Origin: UBA1738 sp003453455
GTDB lineage: Bacteria > Bacillota > Clostridia > UBA1381
Length of the DNA stretch: 64,000 bases
Direction: 5' to 3'
Assembly (NCBI GenBank): GCA_946621875.1
Contig: CAMOOX010000001.1
Coordinates: forward strand, 10,348-74,347
The position numbers and the translations under genes were made by a program. Below, piece after piece: positions 25,694-34,730 of this stretch. Below the pieces are notes generated by a model, which did no database searches, was not told the DNA's origin, and saw nothing but the letters and a program-made list of their open reading frames with translations. The first letter of the stretch is position 1; the number at the start of each line of letters is the position of its first letter.

Positions 25694-26400
25694 TGGCAGA
25701 TATCAAAAAAAATCTCGAAGAGGTAAAAAAGCGTATAGCAATATCAGCAGACAGGAGCGGAAGAAAAGAGAAGGATATAACATTAATTGCAGTAACAAAA
25801 ACGCATCCTGCCCAGATGATAAATGAGGCTATCAGCCTTGGTGTTACCGATATTGGCGAAAATAAGGTACAAGAAATTATGGATAAATACGATAAGGTCA
25901 AAAAAGGGGTAAGGTGGCACCTTATCGGACATCTCCAAACGAACAAGGTTAAGTACATTATTGATAAAGTATATATGATTCACTCGGTAGATTCAGTGAA
26001 GCTTATGGATGAAATAGAGCGTCAGGCAGAAAAACACGGCGTTTTAGAAGTTAAAATACTGATACAGGTTAATATTTCGGGCGAAGAAACAAAATTCGGC
26101 ACCGACCTTTCAGGACTTGATGAAATGCTTCGCTATGCAGGTGGGTTAAAACATGTCAAAGTCTGCGGTTTAATGACAATTTTGCCGAAAATTGACATGG
26201 GCATTTCAAATAGATTACATTTTCATAACATATATAACAAATTCATTGACATTTCCAACCATAAATATGATAATGTATGTATGGAATTTCTTTCTATGGG
26301 AATGAGCGGAGATTTTGAGATGGCAATAGAAGAAGGGTCAAATATGGTGCGTATCGGTACTGCTATCTTTGGAGAAAGAGATTATTTTTTAAAAAAATAA
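25693..26400 (+). CDS. yggS: PLP homeostasis protein YggS/YlmE
   Basis: PLP-binding protein of 235 aa with an alanine-racemase-like TIM barrel but no known catalytic activity; it buffers pyridoxal phosphate. The Schiff-base lysine is in IAVTKTHP (about residue 36). Other family motifs: IGENKVQEI, WHLIGHLQTNKVK, GLMTI, and SMGMSGDFEMAI near the C-terminus. Its ATG overlaps the stop of the adaptor gene (TAATG). As ylmE it belongs to the sepF-ylmH-divIVA division cluster. Confidence 0.94.
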   Translation: MADIKKNLEEVKKRIAISADRSGRKEKDITLIAVTKTHPAQMINEAISLGVTDIGENKVQEIMDKYDKVKKGVRWHLIGHLQTNKVKYIIDKVYMIHSVDSVKLMDEIERQAEKHGVLEVKILIQVNISGEETKFGTDLSGLDEMLRYAGGLKHVKVCGLMTILPKIDMGISNRLHFHNIYNKFIDISNHKYDNVCMEFLSMGMSGDFEMAIEEGSNMVRIGTAIFGERDYFLKK

Positions 26401-26420
26401 TATAGCGGGAGGAAATTATA

Positions 26421-26858
26421 ATGAGTTTTGTGGATGCCGTAAAGGATTTTGTTGGTTTTGGCGATGTTGATTATGAAGAAGAGGACTATATGGAGGAAGA
26501 GCAGGAACAAGAGGAAAGACCGTCCTTGTTTTCTAAAAAGAACAAGGTTGTGTCTATTGAAAAAGCCTCAAACCAACCTACAATCGTGGTAGTTAAACCA
26601 AAATGTTTCAGCGCAGCGGTGGAGGCATCAGACCAGTTGAAGCAAAGACATCCTGTTATATTAGATGTTACAGGACTTGATACAGACGAAGCAAAGAGAA
26701 CAGTTGATTTTATTTCTGGTACGGTTTACGGTATAAACGGTGATGTTCAAAAGGTTTCGAGCGGAATATTTATTGCAACTCCCGCGTCTTTTGACATTTC
26801 AGGAGATTACCTTAAAGGAAAATCGGGTGCCGGCCTTGATTGGAGTATGTTTAAATAA
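26421..26858 (+). CDS. sepF: Cell division protein SepF
   Basis: Membrane anchor and bundler of FtsZ in Gram-positive bacteria, 145 aa. The N-terminal amphipathic helix (MSFVDAVKDFVGFG) binds membrane. An acidic linker follows (about 18-36, rich in Glu). The SepF domain occupies about 50-140 (IVVVKPKCFSAAVEAS, DVTGLDTDEAKRTVDF, SGTVYGINGDVQKV). SD GGGAGG. In Bacillus ylmG would be next; here a weak terminator and ylmH follow directly. Confidence 0.94.
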   Translation: MSFVDAVKDFVGFGDVDYEEEDYMEEEQEQEERPSLFSKKNKVVSIEKASNQPTIVVVKPKCFSAAVEASDQLKQRHPVILDVTGLDTDEAKRTVDFISGTVYGINGDVQKVSSGIFIATPASFDISGDYLKGKSGAGLDWSMFK

Positions 26859-26870
26859 GTATAAAAAATA

Positions 26871-26898
26871 AAGGCGGAGAATTTTCCGCCTTATTTTA
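26871..26898 (+). terminator. Weak terminator between sepF and ylmH
   Basis: Stem AAGGCGGA (26871-26878) / TCCGCCTT (26885-26892), 6-nt loop, then ATTTT. The T-run is broken, so it probably allows read-through to ylmH and divIVA. Confidence 0.6.
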
Positions 26899-26912
26899 CC
26901 TTTTTGAGGATT

Positions 26913-27644
26913 ATGGACGACAGTATTTTTTTGAGCAGAATGCGCGATATTGCAAGGCTTTGCGATAAGTACCGCACAGCAAAATTTTCGAGATTTTTGG
27001 ATAGCAGAGAACAGGTAGTTTTAGAGCATAACAGAATTTCGGGTACGCTTTTCGGCGGATACGAAGACGCAGAAAGACGGATTTTAGGAGTGTTTCCAAA
27101 GTGGCAGGAACCTGAATTGTCTCTTTTTCCGATAGACCTTTTGAAAATTACGGTAAAAGGTGAACAATGCCCTTCACACAGGCAGTATCTCGGTACTATT
27201 CTTTCACTCGGCATTGAGCGCGATAGGATAGGAGATATTCTGACGGAGGATAATGGCGCATATGTGTTTGTTTCCTCAGATATATCACAGTTTATAAAGG
27301 ATAATATAACAAAGATAGGGAAATGCAGGGCATCGGTAGAATATACTGATTTAGGCTCGGTAGATTTGCCGGGAAAAGAATTTGAAAATATACAATGCGT
27401 ATGCGCGTCCCTACGGCTTGACGCAATAGTTGCAGGTCTTACGGGGATTAGCAGAAATGAGGCTAAAAAAATTATACTGTCCGGTAAGGTTTTCGTAAAC
27501 CATTTTGATGCACAAAAGATAGATTTTCCGGTAAAAGAGGGGGATTTGCTGTCGGTAAGAGGCTTTGGACGCGCCAAAATTGAGGAAATAGGTGCAAAAA
27601 CGCGCAGCGACAGAATTCATATAACATTTAAAAAATATATTTAG
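26913..27644 (+). CDS. ylmH: S4-domain RNA-binding protein YlmH
   Basis: RNA-binding protein of the division cluster, 243 aa, recently linked in Bacillus to ribosome quality control. The C-terminal S4 domain (about 175-240) has RLDAIVAGLTGISRNEAKKII and GKVFVNHFDAQKID. The N-terminal half is the YlmH-type ferredoxin-like region (LGTILSLGIERDRIGDI). The start is uncertain: GAGGA lies only 2-3 nt before the ATG at 26913; a TTG at 26904 has no SD and an internal ATG at 26940 would shorten it by nine residues. Confidence 0.88.
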   Translation: MDDSIFLSRMRDIARLCDKYRTAKFSRFLDSREQVVLEHNRISGTLFGGYEDAERRILGVFPKWQEPELSLFPIDLLKITVKGEQCPSHRQYLGTILSLGIERDRIGDILTEDNGAYVFVSSDISQFIKDNITKIGKCRASVEYTDLGSVDLPGKEFENIQCVCASLRLDAIVAGLTGISRNEAKKIILSGKVFVNHFDAQKIDFPVKEGDLLSVRGFGRAKIEEIGAKTRSDRIHITFKKYI

Positions 27645-27656
27645 GAGAGTGATAGT

Positions 27657-28097
27657 ATGTTAACACCAATTGATATTCAAAGACAAGATTTTGAGGTAAA
27701 GCTAAGAGGATATAATGCTGATGAAGTTGATGACTTTTTAGATCTTGTCGGCAGAGATTATGAAAAGCTTTATAAAGATAATGCGGAATTAAGAGAGGAA
27801 ATAAAGCGCCTTAATACATCACTTGAACAATATAAAAATATGGAGGCAACACTCCAACAATCCATAGTGCTTGCACAGACCGCAGCAGAAGATATTAAAA
27901 AGAGTGCGGCAGAAAAAGCAAATGTCATAGTAAATGAAGCGCAGACAAAATCCGAAGGAATGTACCGGCAGCTTGATATGGATATACAAAATAAAAAGAA
28001 TGAGCTTTCAGGAATTGTTGCTGAGGTATCAGGGTATAAGACAAGAATTAAAGGAATTTGCTCCGCAATACTTGAAATGTTGGAAAAAATGGAGTAA
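27657..28097 (+). CDS. divIVA: DivIVA-family cell-pole/septum protein
   Basis: Coiled-coil protein of 146 aa that binds curved membrane at poles and septa. The N-terminal membrane-binding domain is LTPIDIQRQDFEVKLRGYN, followed by DEVDDFLD. The rest is a heptad coiled coil with an interruption (about 75-110), then a second coiled coil. SD AGGAG. It is last in the engB-yggS-sepF-ylmH set, the conserved Firmicute order next to ileS. Confidence 0.95.
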   Translation: MLTPIDIQRQDFEVKLRGYNADEVDDFLDLVGRDYEKLYKDNAELREEIKRLNTSLEQYKNMEATLQQSIVLAQTAAEDIKKSAAEKANVIVNEAQTKSEGMYRQLDMDIQNKKNELSGIVAEVSGYKTRIKGICSAILEMLEKME

Positions 28098-28103
28098 AAT
28101 AGA

Positions 28104-28126
28104 AGGGACGACCTTTGGTTGTCCCT
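28104..28126 (+). other. Strong hairpin without U-run between divIVA and ileS
   Basis: Ten-pair stem AGGGACGACC (28104-28113) / GGTTGTCCCT (28117-28126) with one G-U pair and a TTT loop. The following bases GATTTAG do not form a terminator U-run. It may act as an RNA-processing or stability element. No T-box fits in the 56-nt gap. Confidence 0.55.
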
Positions 28127-28153
28127 GATTTAGTTACAGAAAGGATAAATTAT

Positions 28154-30943
28154 ATGTGCGATAATTGTGTGGATTATACAAAGTCTGTAAATCTTCCGAA
28201 GACAGATTTTCCTATGCGTGCGTCCTTGCCGCAAAGGGAGCCTGAAACGCTGAAATATTGGGAGGATATAGACCTATATAACAAATTGAAGGAAAAGAAT
28301 AAGGGGGAAAAACCCTTTATTTTGCACGACGGACCTCCATATGCAAACGGCGATATTCATATGGGTCACGCCCTTAATAAGATATTGAAAGACATAATAG
28401 TAAGATATAAAAATCTTCAAGGATTTTATTCTCCGTATGTACCCGGTTGGGATACACACGGTCTGCCGATAGAACAGCAGGCAATTAAAAAGCTTGGCAT
28501 AAACCGCCATGCGGCAGGGCCTGTAAAATTCCGTGAAGCTTGCCGTGAATTTGCAAAATCTCATGTTGAAAAACAGAAGGTTCAGTTTAAGCGCCTTGGT
28601 GTTATAGGCGATTGGGACAATCCGTATCTTACTTTAAGCAACGATTTTGTCGCAAAGCAAATTGAAGTTTTTGGCGAAATGGCAAAACGCGGTCTTATCT
28701 ATAAGGGGTTAAAGCCCGTTTATTGGTGTCCTCATTGCGAAACAGCACTTGCCGAGGCGGAAATCGAGTATGCAGAAGATAAGACAACATCTGTTTATGT
28801 GAAATTTGCGGTAAAAGATGACAAAGGACTTTTCGAGGGTATAGAAAATGTATATTTTGTTATCTGGACAACTACAATCTGGACGCTTCCCGGAAACCTT
28901 GCAATATGCTTAAATCCTGATTTTGAATATTCTTTGGTAAAGTTCCCGGATGGTGAAGTGTACGTGCTTGCAACAGAGCTTATTGATACTGTTGTTTCAG
29001 CTTGCGGACTTAGTAAGAACTATGAAGTTGTAAAGAAATTTAAAGGCAGCGACCTTGAACTTATGACATGCTATCACCCGTTCTTAGACCGTGAATCCCT
29101 TGTAATCGTGGGCGACCATGTAACATTAGAGGCAGGTACGGGCTGTGTTCACACAGCTCCCGGTTTTGGTGCGGAGGACTATACCGTGTGCACGAATTAT
29201 CCTCAGCTTGAAATTGTCGTTCCTGTTGATAATAAGGGTTATCAAACCGAGGCGGCAGGTGAATTTGCGGGACTTTACTATGAAGAGTCAAACAGCAAAA
29301 TTTTAGAAAGACTAAAAAGTGACGGAGCACTCGTTGCTGCACAGGAAATTGTGCACCAATATCCGCATTGTTGGAGATGTGACAGTCCTATAATTTTCCG
29401 TGCGGCAGACCAATGGTTTGCAAGTGTGGACGCATTAAAAGATGACGCTGTACGCGCTATTGAAGGTGTAAGCTGGCTTCCAAAATGGGGCGAAGAAAGA
29501 ATAAAATCAATGGTTTTGGACAGAAATGACTGGTGCATCTCCCGTCAGAGAACATGGGGAGTTCCCATTCCTATTTTCTATTGCAAGGAATGCGGCAAGG
29601 AAATCGTAACCGACGAAACTATAAAAGCTGTTGCAAAGCTCTTCCGAAACGAGGGGCCAGATAAATGGTGGGAGCTTGACGCAAATGAAATAATTCCAGA
29701 GGGGTTAAAATGCAGCTGCGGATGCGGCGAGTTCACGAAAGAAAAAGATATAATGGATGTTTGGTTTGACTCCGGCTCATCGCATCAGGCGGTTTGTGAG
29801 GCAAGAGATGACCTTTCGTGGCCTGCTGATATATACTTAGAGGGTAACGACCAATACCGCGGCTGGTTCCAATCGTCGCTTTTGACAAGTATTGCAGTAA
29901 CCGGAAAAGCTCCGTATAAAACGGTAATTACACACGGAATGATTCAGGACGGTGAAGGCAGAAAAATGTCAAAATCCAAGGGTAATGTAATTATGCCCGA
30001 AGAAATAGTAAATAATTACGGCGCAGATGTTTTACGGCTCTGGGTTGTTTCTGCTGACTATAAAACAGATATGCGAATGAGTCAGGATTCCTTAAAACAG
30101 CTTTCGGAAGGGTATAGAAAAATAAGAAATACTGCAAGGTATATTCTTTCAAATATCAACGATTTTGACCCAAATACCGATATGATAGGATATGATGAGC
30201 TTTTGGAAATTGACAAATGGGCGCTTATGAAGCTTAATGATGTTGTCAAAAATTCCGTAAAATCATATGAGGAATATGAATTCCATACTTTCTATTCAGG
30301 AATTTTGAATTTCTGCATAGTTGATATGAGTAATTTCTATCTTGATATTTTGAAGTCAAGGCTTTACACCGAAAAGCCCGACTCAAAAGAACGCCGCTCA
30401 GCACAGAGCGCAATGTTCATTATTCTTGACTCATTAGTAAAACTGCTTGCACCTGTTCTTGCGTTTACCGCAGAAGAAATATGGGCATTTATGCCTCATT
30501 TTAAGGAAGATGACAGAGAGAGCGTTATGTTAAACCGTATGCCGAAAGCAAACGAAAAGTATGAAAATGCCAAGCTTTCGGAAAAATGGGATAAACTTAT
30601 CGCAGTAAGAAATGATGTAAACCGCGCATTGGAGCCTGCAAGAAACGAGAAAATCATAGGTAAATCGTTAGACGCAGAAGTTACCGTTTATGCCGGCGGT
30701 GAGATGTATGATTTCCTTAAAGACAATGAAAAGGATTTGGCAGAAATATTTATAACATCAAAAGCATTTGTCGATAAAGCAGAAAATGCAGGAGAAGTAT
30801 TCTCAGGCGACACTGTAAAGGTACAGGTGGTGCCGAGCAAATATGAAAAGTGTGGCAGATGCTGGGTGAGGTCGGAAACAGTAGGCACAATAGACGGTTT
30901 TGACGGAATTTGTGCAGACTGTGTAAAAAAACTTACAAAGTAA
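28154..30943 (+). CDS. ileS: Isoleucyl-tRNA synthetase
   Basis: Class I aminoacyl-tRNA synthetase, 929 aa. A longer frame starts at 28115, but the ATG at 28154 with SD AGAAAGGA is preferred. HIGH motif is HMGH (69-72) in PPYANGDIHMGHAL; editing domain (CP1) includes TTIWTLPGN; KMSKS motif is in RKMSKSKGN (about residue 603). C-terminal zinc ribbon: CGRCWVRS ... CADC. This is the bacterial short-type enzyme. Its place after divIVA is the usual Firmicute arrangement, but the usual T-box leader is missing. Confidence 0.96.
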   Translation: MCDNCVDYTKSVNLPKTDFPMRASLPQREPETLKYWEDIDLYNKLKEKNKGEKPFILHDGPPYANGDIHMGHALNKILKDIIVRYKNLQGFYSPYVPGWDTHGLPIEQQAIKKLGINRHAAGPVKFREACREFAKSHVEKQKVQFKRLGVIGDWDNPYLTLSNDFVAKQIEVFGEMAKRGLIYKGLKPVYWCPHCETALAEAEIEYAEDKTTSVYVKFAVKDDKGLFEGIENVYFVIWTTTIWTLPGNLAICLNPDFEYSLVKFPDGEVYVLATELIDTVVSACGLSKNYEVVKKFKGSDLELMTCYHPFLDRESLVIVGDHVTLEAGTGCVHTAPGFGAEDYTVCTNYPQLEIVVPVDNKGYQTEAAGEFAGLYYEESNSKILERLKSDGALVAAQEIVHQYPHCWRCDSPIIFRAADQWFASVDALKDDAVRAIEGVSWLPKWGEERIKSMVLDRNDWCISRQRTWGVPIPIFYCKECGKEIVTDETIKAVAKLFRNEGPDKWWELDANEIIPEGLKCSCGCGEFTKEKDIMDVWFDSGSSHQAVCEARDDLSWPADIYLEGNDQYRGWFQSSLLTSIAVTGKAPYKTVITHGMIQDGEGRKMSKSKGNVIMPEEIVNNYGADVLRLWVVSADYKTDMRMSQDSLKQLSEGYRKIRNTARYILSNINDFDPNTDMIGYDELLEIDKWALMKLNDVVKNSVKSYEEYEFHTFYSGILNFCIVDMSNFYLDILKSRLYTEKPDSKERRSAQSAMFIILDSLVKLLAPVLAFTAEEIWAFMPHFKEDDRESVMLNRMPKANEKYENAKLSEKWDKLIAVRNDVNRALEPARNEKIIGKSLDAEVTVYAGGEMYDFLKDNEKDLAEIFITSKAFVDKAENAGEVFSGDTVKVQVVPSKYEKCGRCWVRSETVGTIDGFDGICADCVKKLTK

Positions 30944-30955
30944 CACAAAAATTTT

Positions 30956-30990
30956 AAAAAGAAAAGGTAATAAAAGCCTTTTCTTTTTTA
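30956..30990 (+). terminator. Terminator after ileS
   Basis: Stem AAAAAGAAAAGG (30956-30967) / CCTTTTCTTTTT (30977-30988), 9-nt loop, ending in a T-rich tract. Confidence 0.85.
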
Positions 30991-31044
30991 TTTATTTATG
31001 ATAAAATGGAAGCGTTAGAAAAAATAGAAAGGATAATGCATATA

Positions 31045-31530
31045 ATGCGTTTAGAAGATAGAAAATGGGCGGCTCTTGGGAGCGTGCTTATACTGGCAGA
31101 CCAAATTGTGAAATTCCTTGTTTGCCGGAACTTGTCACAATCGGATAGCGTGGTAATAATACCGCATATTTTAAACTTTATATATGTCAAAAATACGGGT
31201 GCAGCATTTAGTATGTTTTCAGACAAAACTCTGGTTTTGGGAATTATTTCTATAATTTTTTGCATCCTTGTTCTGCTTTTCTGGTATTTTAAAAAGCCAT
31301 CGCACCCACTTTTAAAGTTTGCGCTTACGCTTTTATTTGCGGGCGCCTTGGGGAATGCAATCGACAGAATATTAAGAGGGTTTGTAGTTGATTTTATCGA
31401 AACATCATTTATAAAATTCCCCGTATTTAATGTGGCGGATATTTGTATTACCATAGGTACTGTGTTTTTGATGGTATATCTCTTATTTTTTGATAAGGAC
31501 GGTCATAAAAATGGAGAAACTGTTAATTGA
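31045..31530 (+). CDS. lspA: Lipoprotein signal peptidase (SPase II)
   Basis: Membrane aspartyl protease that cleaves lipoprotein signal peptides, 161 aa. Four membrane segments are seen. The catalytic aspartates lie in GNAIDRI and in FNVADICI; VKNTGAAFSM is the conserved loop. Three ATGs are possible (31006, 31036, 31045). AAAGGA (31028-31033) is 11 nt from 31045 but only 2 nt from 31036, so 31045 is chosen. The end overlaps rluD by 20 nt. Confidence 0.93.
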   Translation: MRLEDRKWAALGSVLILADQIVKFLVCRNLSQSDSVVIIPHILNFIYVKNTGAAFSMFSDKTLVLGIISIIFCILVLLFWYFKKPSHPLLKFALTLLFAGALGNAIDRILRGFVVDFIETSFIKFPVFNVADICITIGTVFLMVYLLFFDKDGHKNGETVN

Positions 31531-32434
31531 GGTACAAAATCCGCAAAATTTTCGCATAGATAAATATATAAGCGAAAATGCAGAGGATATTTCAAGAAGT
31601 TTTGCAGCAAAATTGCTTTCCGAGGGCAGAGTTTTCGTAAAAGGAAAGGCTGTAAGTAAAAATTACAGACCGCAAAACGGTGAAATTATAGAAATATCCG
31701 TGCCTGAGCCTGAAAGTCTTGATATTTTACCCGAAAATATACCGCTTGATATAGTTTATGAGGATGAATTTTTAGCAGTTATAAATAAGCCGCAGGGAAT
31801 GGTAGTTCACCCCGCAGGCGGAAACATGAGCGGAACGCTTGTAAATGCGCTCCTTTACCATTTCGGTGATAATCTTTCTGCTATAAACGGAGTAATACGC
31901 CCGGGAATTGTGCATAGAATAGACAAGGACACATCGGGACTTTTGGTAGTTGCAAAAACCAATGAAGCACATTTGTCGCTATCGCAGCAGCTCAAAGAAA
32001 AAAAGGCTAACAGACGGTATCTTGCGATTGTTCACGGTAATTTACGGGAGGGCGGAACTGTTGATAAACCTATCGGACGCCACCCCAAAGACAGAAAAAA
32101 GATGGCGGTAGTAATGGGCGGAAGAAATGCCGTAACTCATTACAGCGTTTTGGAAAACTTCCGGGACAGCTCGCTTTTAGAATGTGTTTTGGAGACGGGC
32201 AGAACACATCAGATAAGGGTGCATATGGCATCAATAGGACATAGCATTGTAGGCGACCCGCTCTATGGTACGCGGAAGGAAAAAATAAAGACAAACGGAC
32301 AGCTGCTTTTTGCGAAAACAATAGGTTTCAATCATCCGAAAAGTGGCGAATATATGGAATTTTCGGCGGCAATCCCCGATTATTTTGAGAAAATTTTAGA
32401 AGATTTAAGAAGAGGTGTTTTAGTTGGCAGATAA
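31511..32434 (+). CDS. rluD: RluD-family 23S rRNA pseudouridine synthase
   Basis: RNA pseudouridine synthase, 307 aa. The N-terminal S4 domain (about 10-65, FRIDKYISENAEDISRSF) is followed by the catalytic domain with the active-site aspartate in HRIDKDTSGLLV (about residue 137). LETGRTHQIRVHMA and GDPLYG are further family motifs. The ATG at 31511 lies inside lspA, with AAGGA 11 nt upstream. The exact target uridines (RluD type 1911/1915/1917 or YlyB type) cannot be told; the lspA-rluD order matches ylyB in Bacillus. Confidence 0.92.
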   Translation: MEKLLIEVQNPQNFRIDKYISENAEDISRSFAAKLLSEGRVFVKGKAVSKNYRPQNGEIIEISVPEPESLDILPENIPLDIVYEDEFLAVINKPQGMVVHPAGGNMSGTLVNALLYHFGDNLSAINGVIRPGIVHRIDKDTSGLLVVAKTNEAHLSLSQQLKEKKANRRYLAIVHGNLREGGTVDKPIGRHPKDRKKMAVVMGGRNAVTHYSVLENFRDSSLLECVLETGRTHQIRVHMASIGHSIVGDPLYGTRKEKIKTNGQLLFAKTIGFNHPKSGEYMEFSAAIPDYFEKILEDLRRGVLVGR

Positions 32435-33491
32435 GAAAAAGGTTTGTGTTATTTTTGGCGGACAATCGCCCGAACACGATATTTCCTTAAAATCAGTCAC
32501 TTCGGTTATAAATAATTTAGATAAGAATAAATATGACATAATAAAAATAGGAATAACCGCAAGCGGAAAGTGGTACTTGTATGAAGGGGCAACTGAAAAA
32601 ATTGAGAGCGGCCGCTGGGAAGAGGAAACGGACTTTTTGAAAAAAGCCATAATTTCACCCGACAGCACCGATAAAGCCATTTTTGTATTTGAAGGGGATA
32701 AGTTTTATAAGATATATCCTGATATAGTATTTCCCGTACTTCACGGAAATAACGGCGAGGATGGGACTATTCAGGGGCTTTTGGAGCTTGCAGACATAAA
32801 GTATGTAGGCATGGGCGTCTTAGGCTCGGCTGTTGGAATGGATAAATCCTTTGCAAAAGTTGTTTTTAAGGAAGCAGGGATTCCGCAGGCAGACTGGGTT
32901 TTGGTAAGGACGGAAAATGATGCGAAGGAATACATAGAAACTATTGAAAGAAAGCTTGGATATCCGTGTTTTGTTAAGCCGTGCAGTACAGGCTCATCGG
33001 TGGGCGTCGGAAAAGCGCATAACAGAGAGGAACTCATCCTTGCACTTTCCGAGGCGGCAAAATTTGATAGAAAAATACTTGTTGAGGAGTATATAAAAGG
33101 TCACGAGGTGGAATGTGCCGTTTTAGGAAATACAGCGCCAAAAGCGTCAGAAGTGGGTGAAATAATGCCGACAGTTGAGTTTTATGATTTTGACGCAAAA
33201 TATAACGATAATTCAACTGTTTTACAAATTCCCGCCAAAATTCCTGATGAGACGAGAGAAAAAATACGCAAGCTTTCACTTCGTGCGTTCTCTGCAATAG
33301 ACGGTCAGGGTCTTGCAAGAGTGGACTTTTTTGTAAGATTTGATGATGGCGAAGTGGTCTTAAATGAGATAAATACAATGCCGGGCTTTACAAATATAAG
33401 TATGTATCCAAAACTATGGGATGCAAAAGGTGTCGGGTACGGAGAACTTTTAGATGAGCTTATAAATCTCGGCGAAAAAAGGGTAAAGTGA
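32424..33491 (+). CDS. ddl: D-alanine--D-alanine ligase
   Basis: ATP-grasp enzyme making the D-Ala-D-Ala dipeptide for peptidoglycan, 355 aa. It uses a TTG start behind AGAGGTG and overlaps rluD by 11 nt. Motifs: VIFGGQSPEHDIS (N-terminal Ddl signature), HGNNGEDGTIQGLLE, KPCSTGSSVGV (ATP loop), EINTMPGFTNISMYP (metal and substrate site). The GSS-Y/F specificity residue is consistent with D-Ala rather than D-Lac addition, although this was not modelled. Followed directly by murI. Confidence 0.94.
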   Translation: MADKKKVCVIFGGQSPEHDISLKSVTSVINNLDKNKYDIIKIGITASGKWYLYEGATEKIESGRWEEETDFLKKAIISPDSTDKAIFVFEGDKFYKIYPDIVFPVLHGNNGEDGTIQGLLELADIKYVGMGVLGSAVGMDKSFAKVVFKEAGIPQADWVLVRTENDAKEYIETIERKLGYPCFVKPCSTGSSVGVGKAHNREELILALSEAAKFDRKILVEEYIKGHEVECAVLGNTAPKASEVGEIMPTVEFYDFDAKYNDNSTVLQIPAKIPDETREKIRKLSLRAFSAIDGQGLARVDFFVRFDDGEVVLNEINTMPGFTNISMYPKLWDAKGVGYGELLDELINLGEKRVK

Positions 33492-34300
33492 TGGATAACA
33501 GAAGTATAGGTGTTTTTGACTCAGGACTTGGAGGACTTACAGCAGTAAAGCAGATTATGCAGGAGCTTCCCAAAGAGGGTATAGTCTATTTTGGTGATAC
33601 AGGGAGAGTTCCTTATGGTTCAAGGTCAGAGGAAACAATTATTAAATACTCAAAAAACGACATAAATTTCCTTTTAAGTAAAGATGTTAAGGTGATTGTC
33701 GTGGCTTGCGGAACAGTGAGCTCGGTAGCACTGCCTGTTCTTCAAAAAATAGCGCCTGTACCTGTTATAGGTGTTTTAGAGGCGGCATCAAATGCCGCAA
33801 TGTGTGCAACTAAAAATAACAAAATCGGTATAATCGGAACATGCGGAACGATAAAAAGCGGCGCATATGAAAGGTTTATAAAGGGTAAAAATGCGGACAT
33901 TATGACATTTTCCAAGGCTTGTCCGTTATTTGTTCCGCTTGTTGAAAACGGGCATTTTGATACGATGGTCGCAGAGCTTGTTACAGAGGAGTATCTGACA
34001 AGTATAAGAGAAAGCGGTGTAGATACACTTATTTTAGGCTGTACACATTATCCGCTTTTAAAAAATACGATTGCGAGATTTATGGGACCTTCGGTCACCT
34101 TGATTGATGCAGGGGCAGAGGTCGCAAAGGAAACAAAACGCATTCTTCAAGAGGAAGATATTTGCGCAAGTATGGATAAACAAGATAGATACAGCTACTA
34201 TGTGAGCGATAATGTCGACGGTTTTGAAACACTTGGCGGAATATTTTTGGAAGAAACTATTTGCGGAAAAGTGGAGAAAATTGACATTGAAAAATACTGA
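33491..34300 (+). CDS. murI: Glutamate racemase
   Basis: Cofactor-free racemase supplying D-glutamate for cell wall, 269 aa. ATG at 33491 overlaps the ddl stop (TGATG) with SD AAAGGG. The two catalytic cysteines are in VACGTVSS (about 74-81) and LILGCTHYPLL (about 180-190); DSGLGGLTA and YFGDTGRVPYG are substrate loops. ddl and murI side by side form a D-amino-acid wall-precursor unit. Confidence 0.95.
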   Translation: MDNRSIGVFDSGLGGLTAVKQIMQELPKEGIVYFGDTGRVPYGSRSEETIIKYSKNDINFLLSKDVKVIVVACGTVSSVALPVLQKIAPVPVIGVLEAASNAAMCATKNNKIGIIGTCGTIKSGAYERFIKGKNADIMTFSKACPLFVPLVENGHFDTMVAELVTEEYLTSIRESGVDTLILGCTHYPLLKNTIARFMGPSVTLIDAGAEVAKETKRILQEEDICASMDKQDRYSYYVSDNVDGFETLGGIFLEETICGKVEKIDIEKY

Positions 34301-34730
34301 ACAATGTGCTAACATATCCCTTGTAACCGTAAGGGATTTACAAGGAACGCAGGATAGGTCGGAGCTTTGCGTGCAAGGCGGTTTTTATGACAAAGACGGC
34401 ATATATTATCTGACTTATACGGAAGATGCCGTAACAGGACCGGGAGATGCACGCGTCTTTCTTAAAATTTCAAAAGATAGTGTAGAAATACGCAGAATGG
34501 GAGAATTTAAGACGGTCATACGCTATCGGCAGGGAGAAATAACCGATACCCTCTATGAAACCCCTTTCGGGAAAATGGATATAAAAATACGGACAAGCAA
34601 AATAGTGAATAAACTTTCGGAAAAGGGCGGAACTCTTAAAATATTTTATACGCTTATTACAGGCGGAGAAGATGTAAAAAATGAGATTACGCTCGATATT
34701 GAACTAAGGAGTGAAGAGAATGAAGTTTAA
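34281..34730 (+). CDS. DUF1934 (YwiB-like) beta-barrel protein
   Basis: A 149-aa protein of the lipocalin-like DUF1934 family; function unknown. The pattern of beta strands includes YDKDGIYYLTYTE, VFLKISKDSVEIRRMG and a conserved TPFGKMDI turn, all typical. A TTG at 34281 (GTGGAG 4 nt upstream) is the likely start, inside the murI end; another TTG at 34287 is possible. In Bacillus ywiB lies near argS; here it is between murI and an S41 protease and overlaps both genes. Confidence 0.82.
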   Translation: MTLKNTEQCANISLVTVRDLQGTQDRSELCVQGGFYDKDGIYYLTYTEDAVTGPGDARVFLKISKDSVEIRRMGEFKTVIRYRQGEITDTLYETPFGKMDIKIRTSKIVNKLSEKGGTLKIFYTLITGGEDVKNEITLDIELRSEENEV

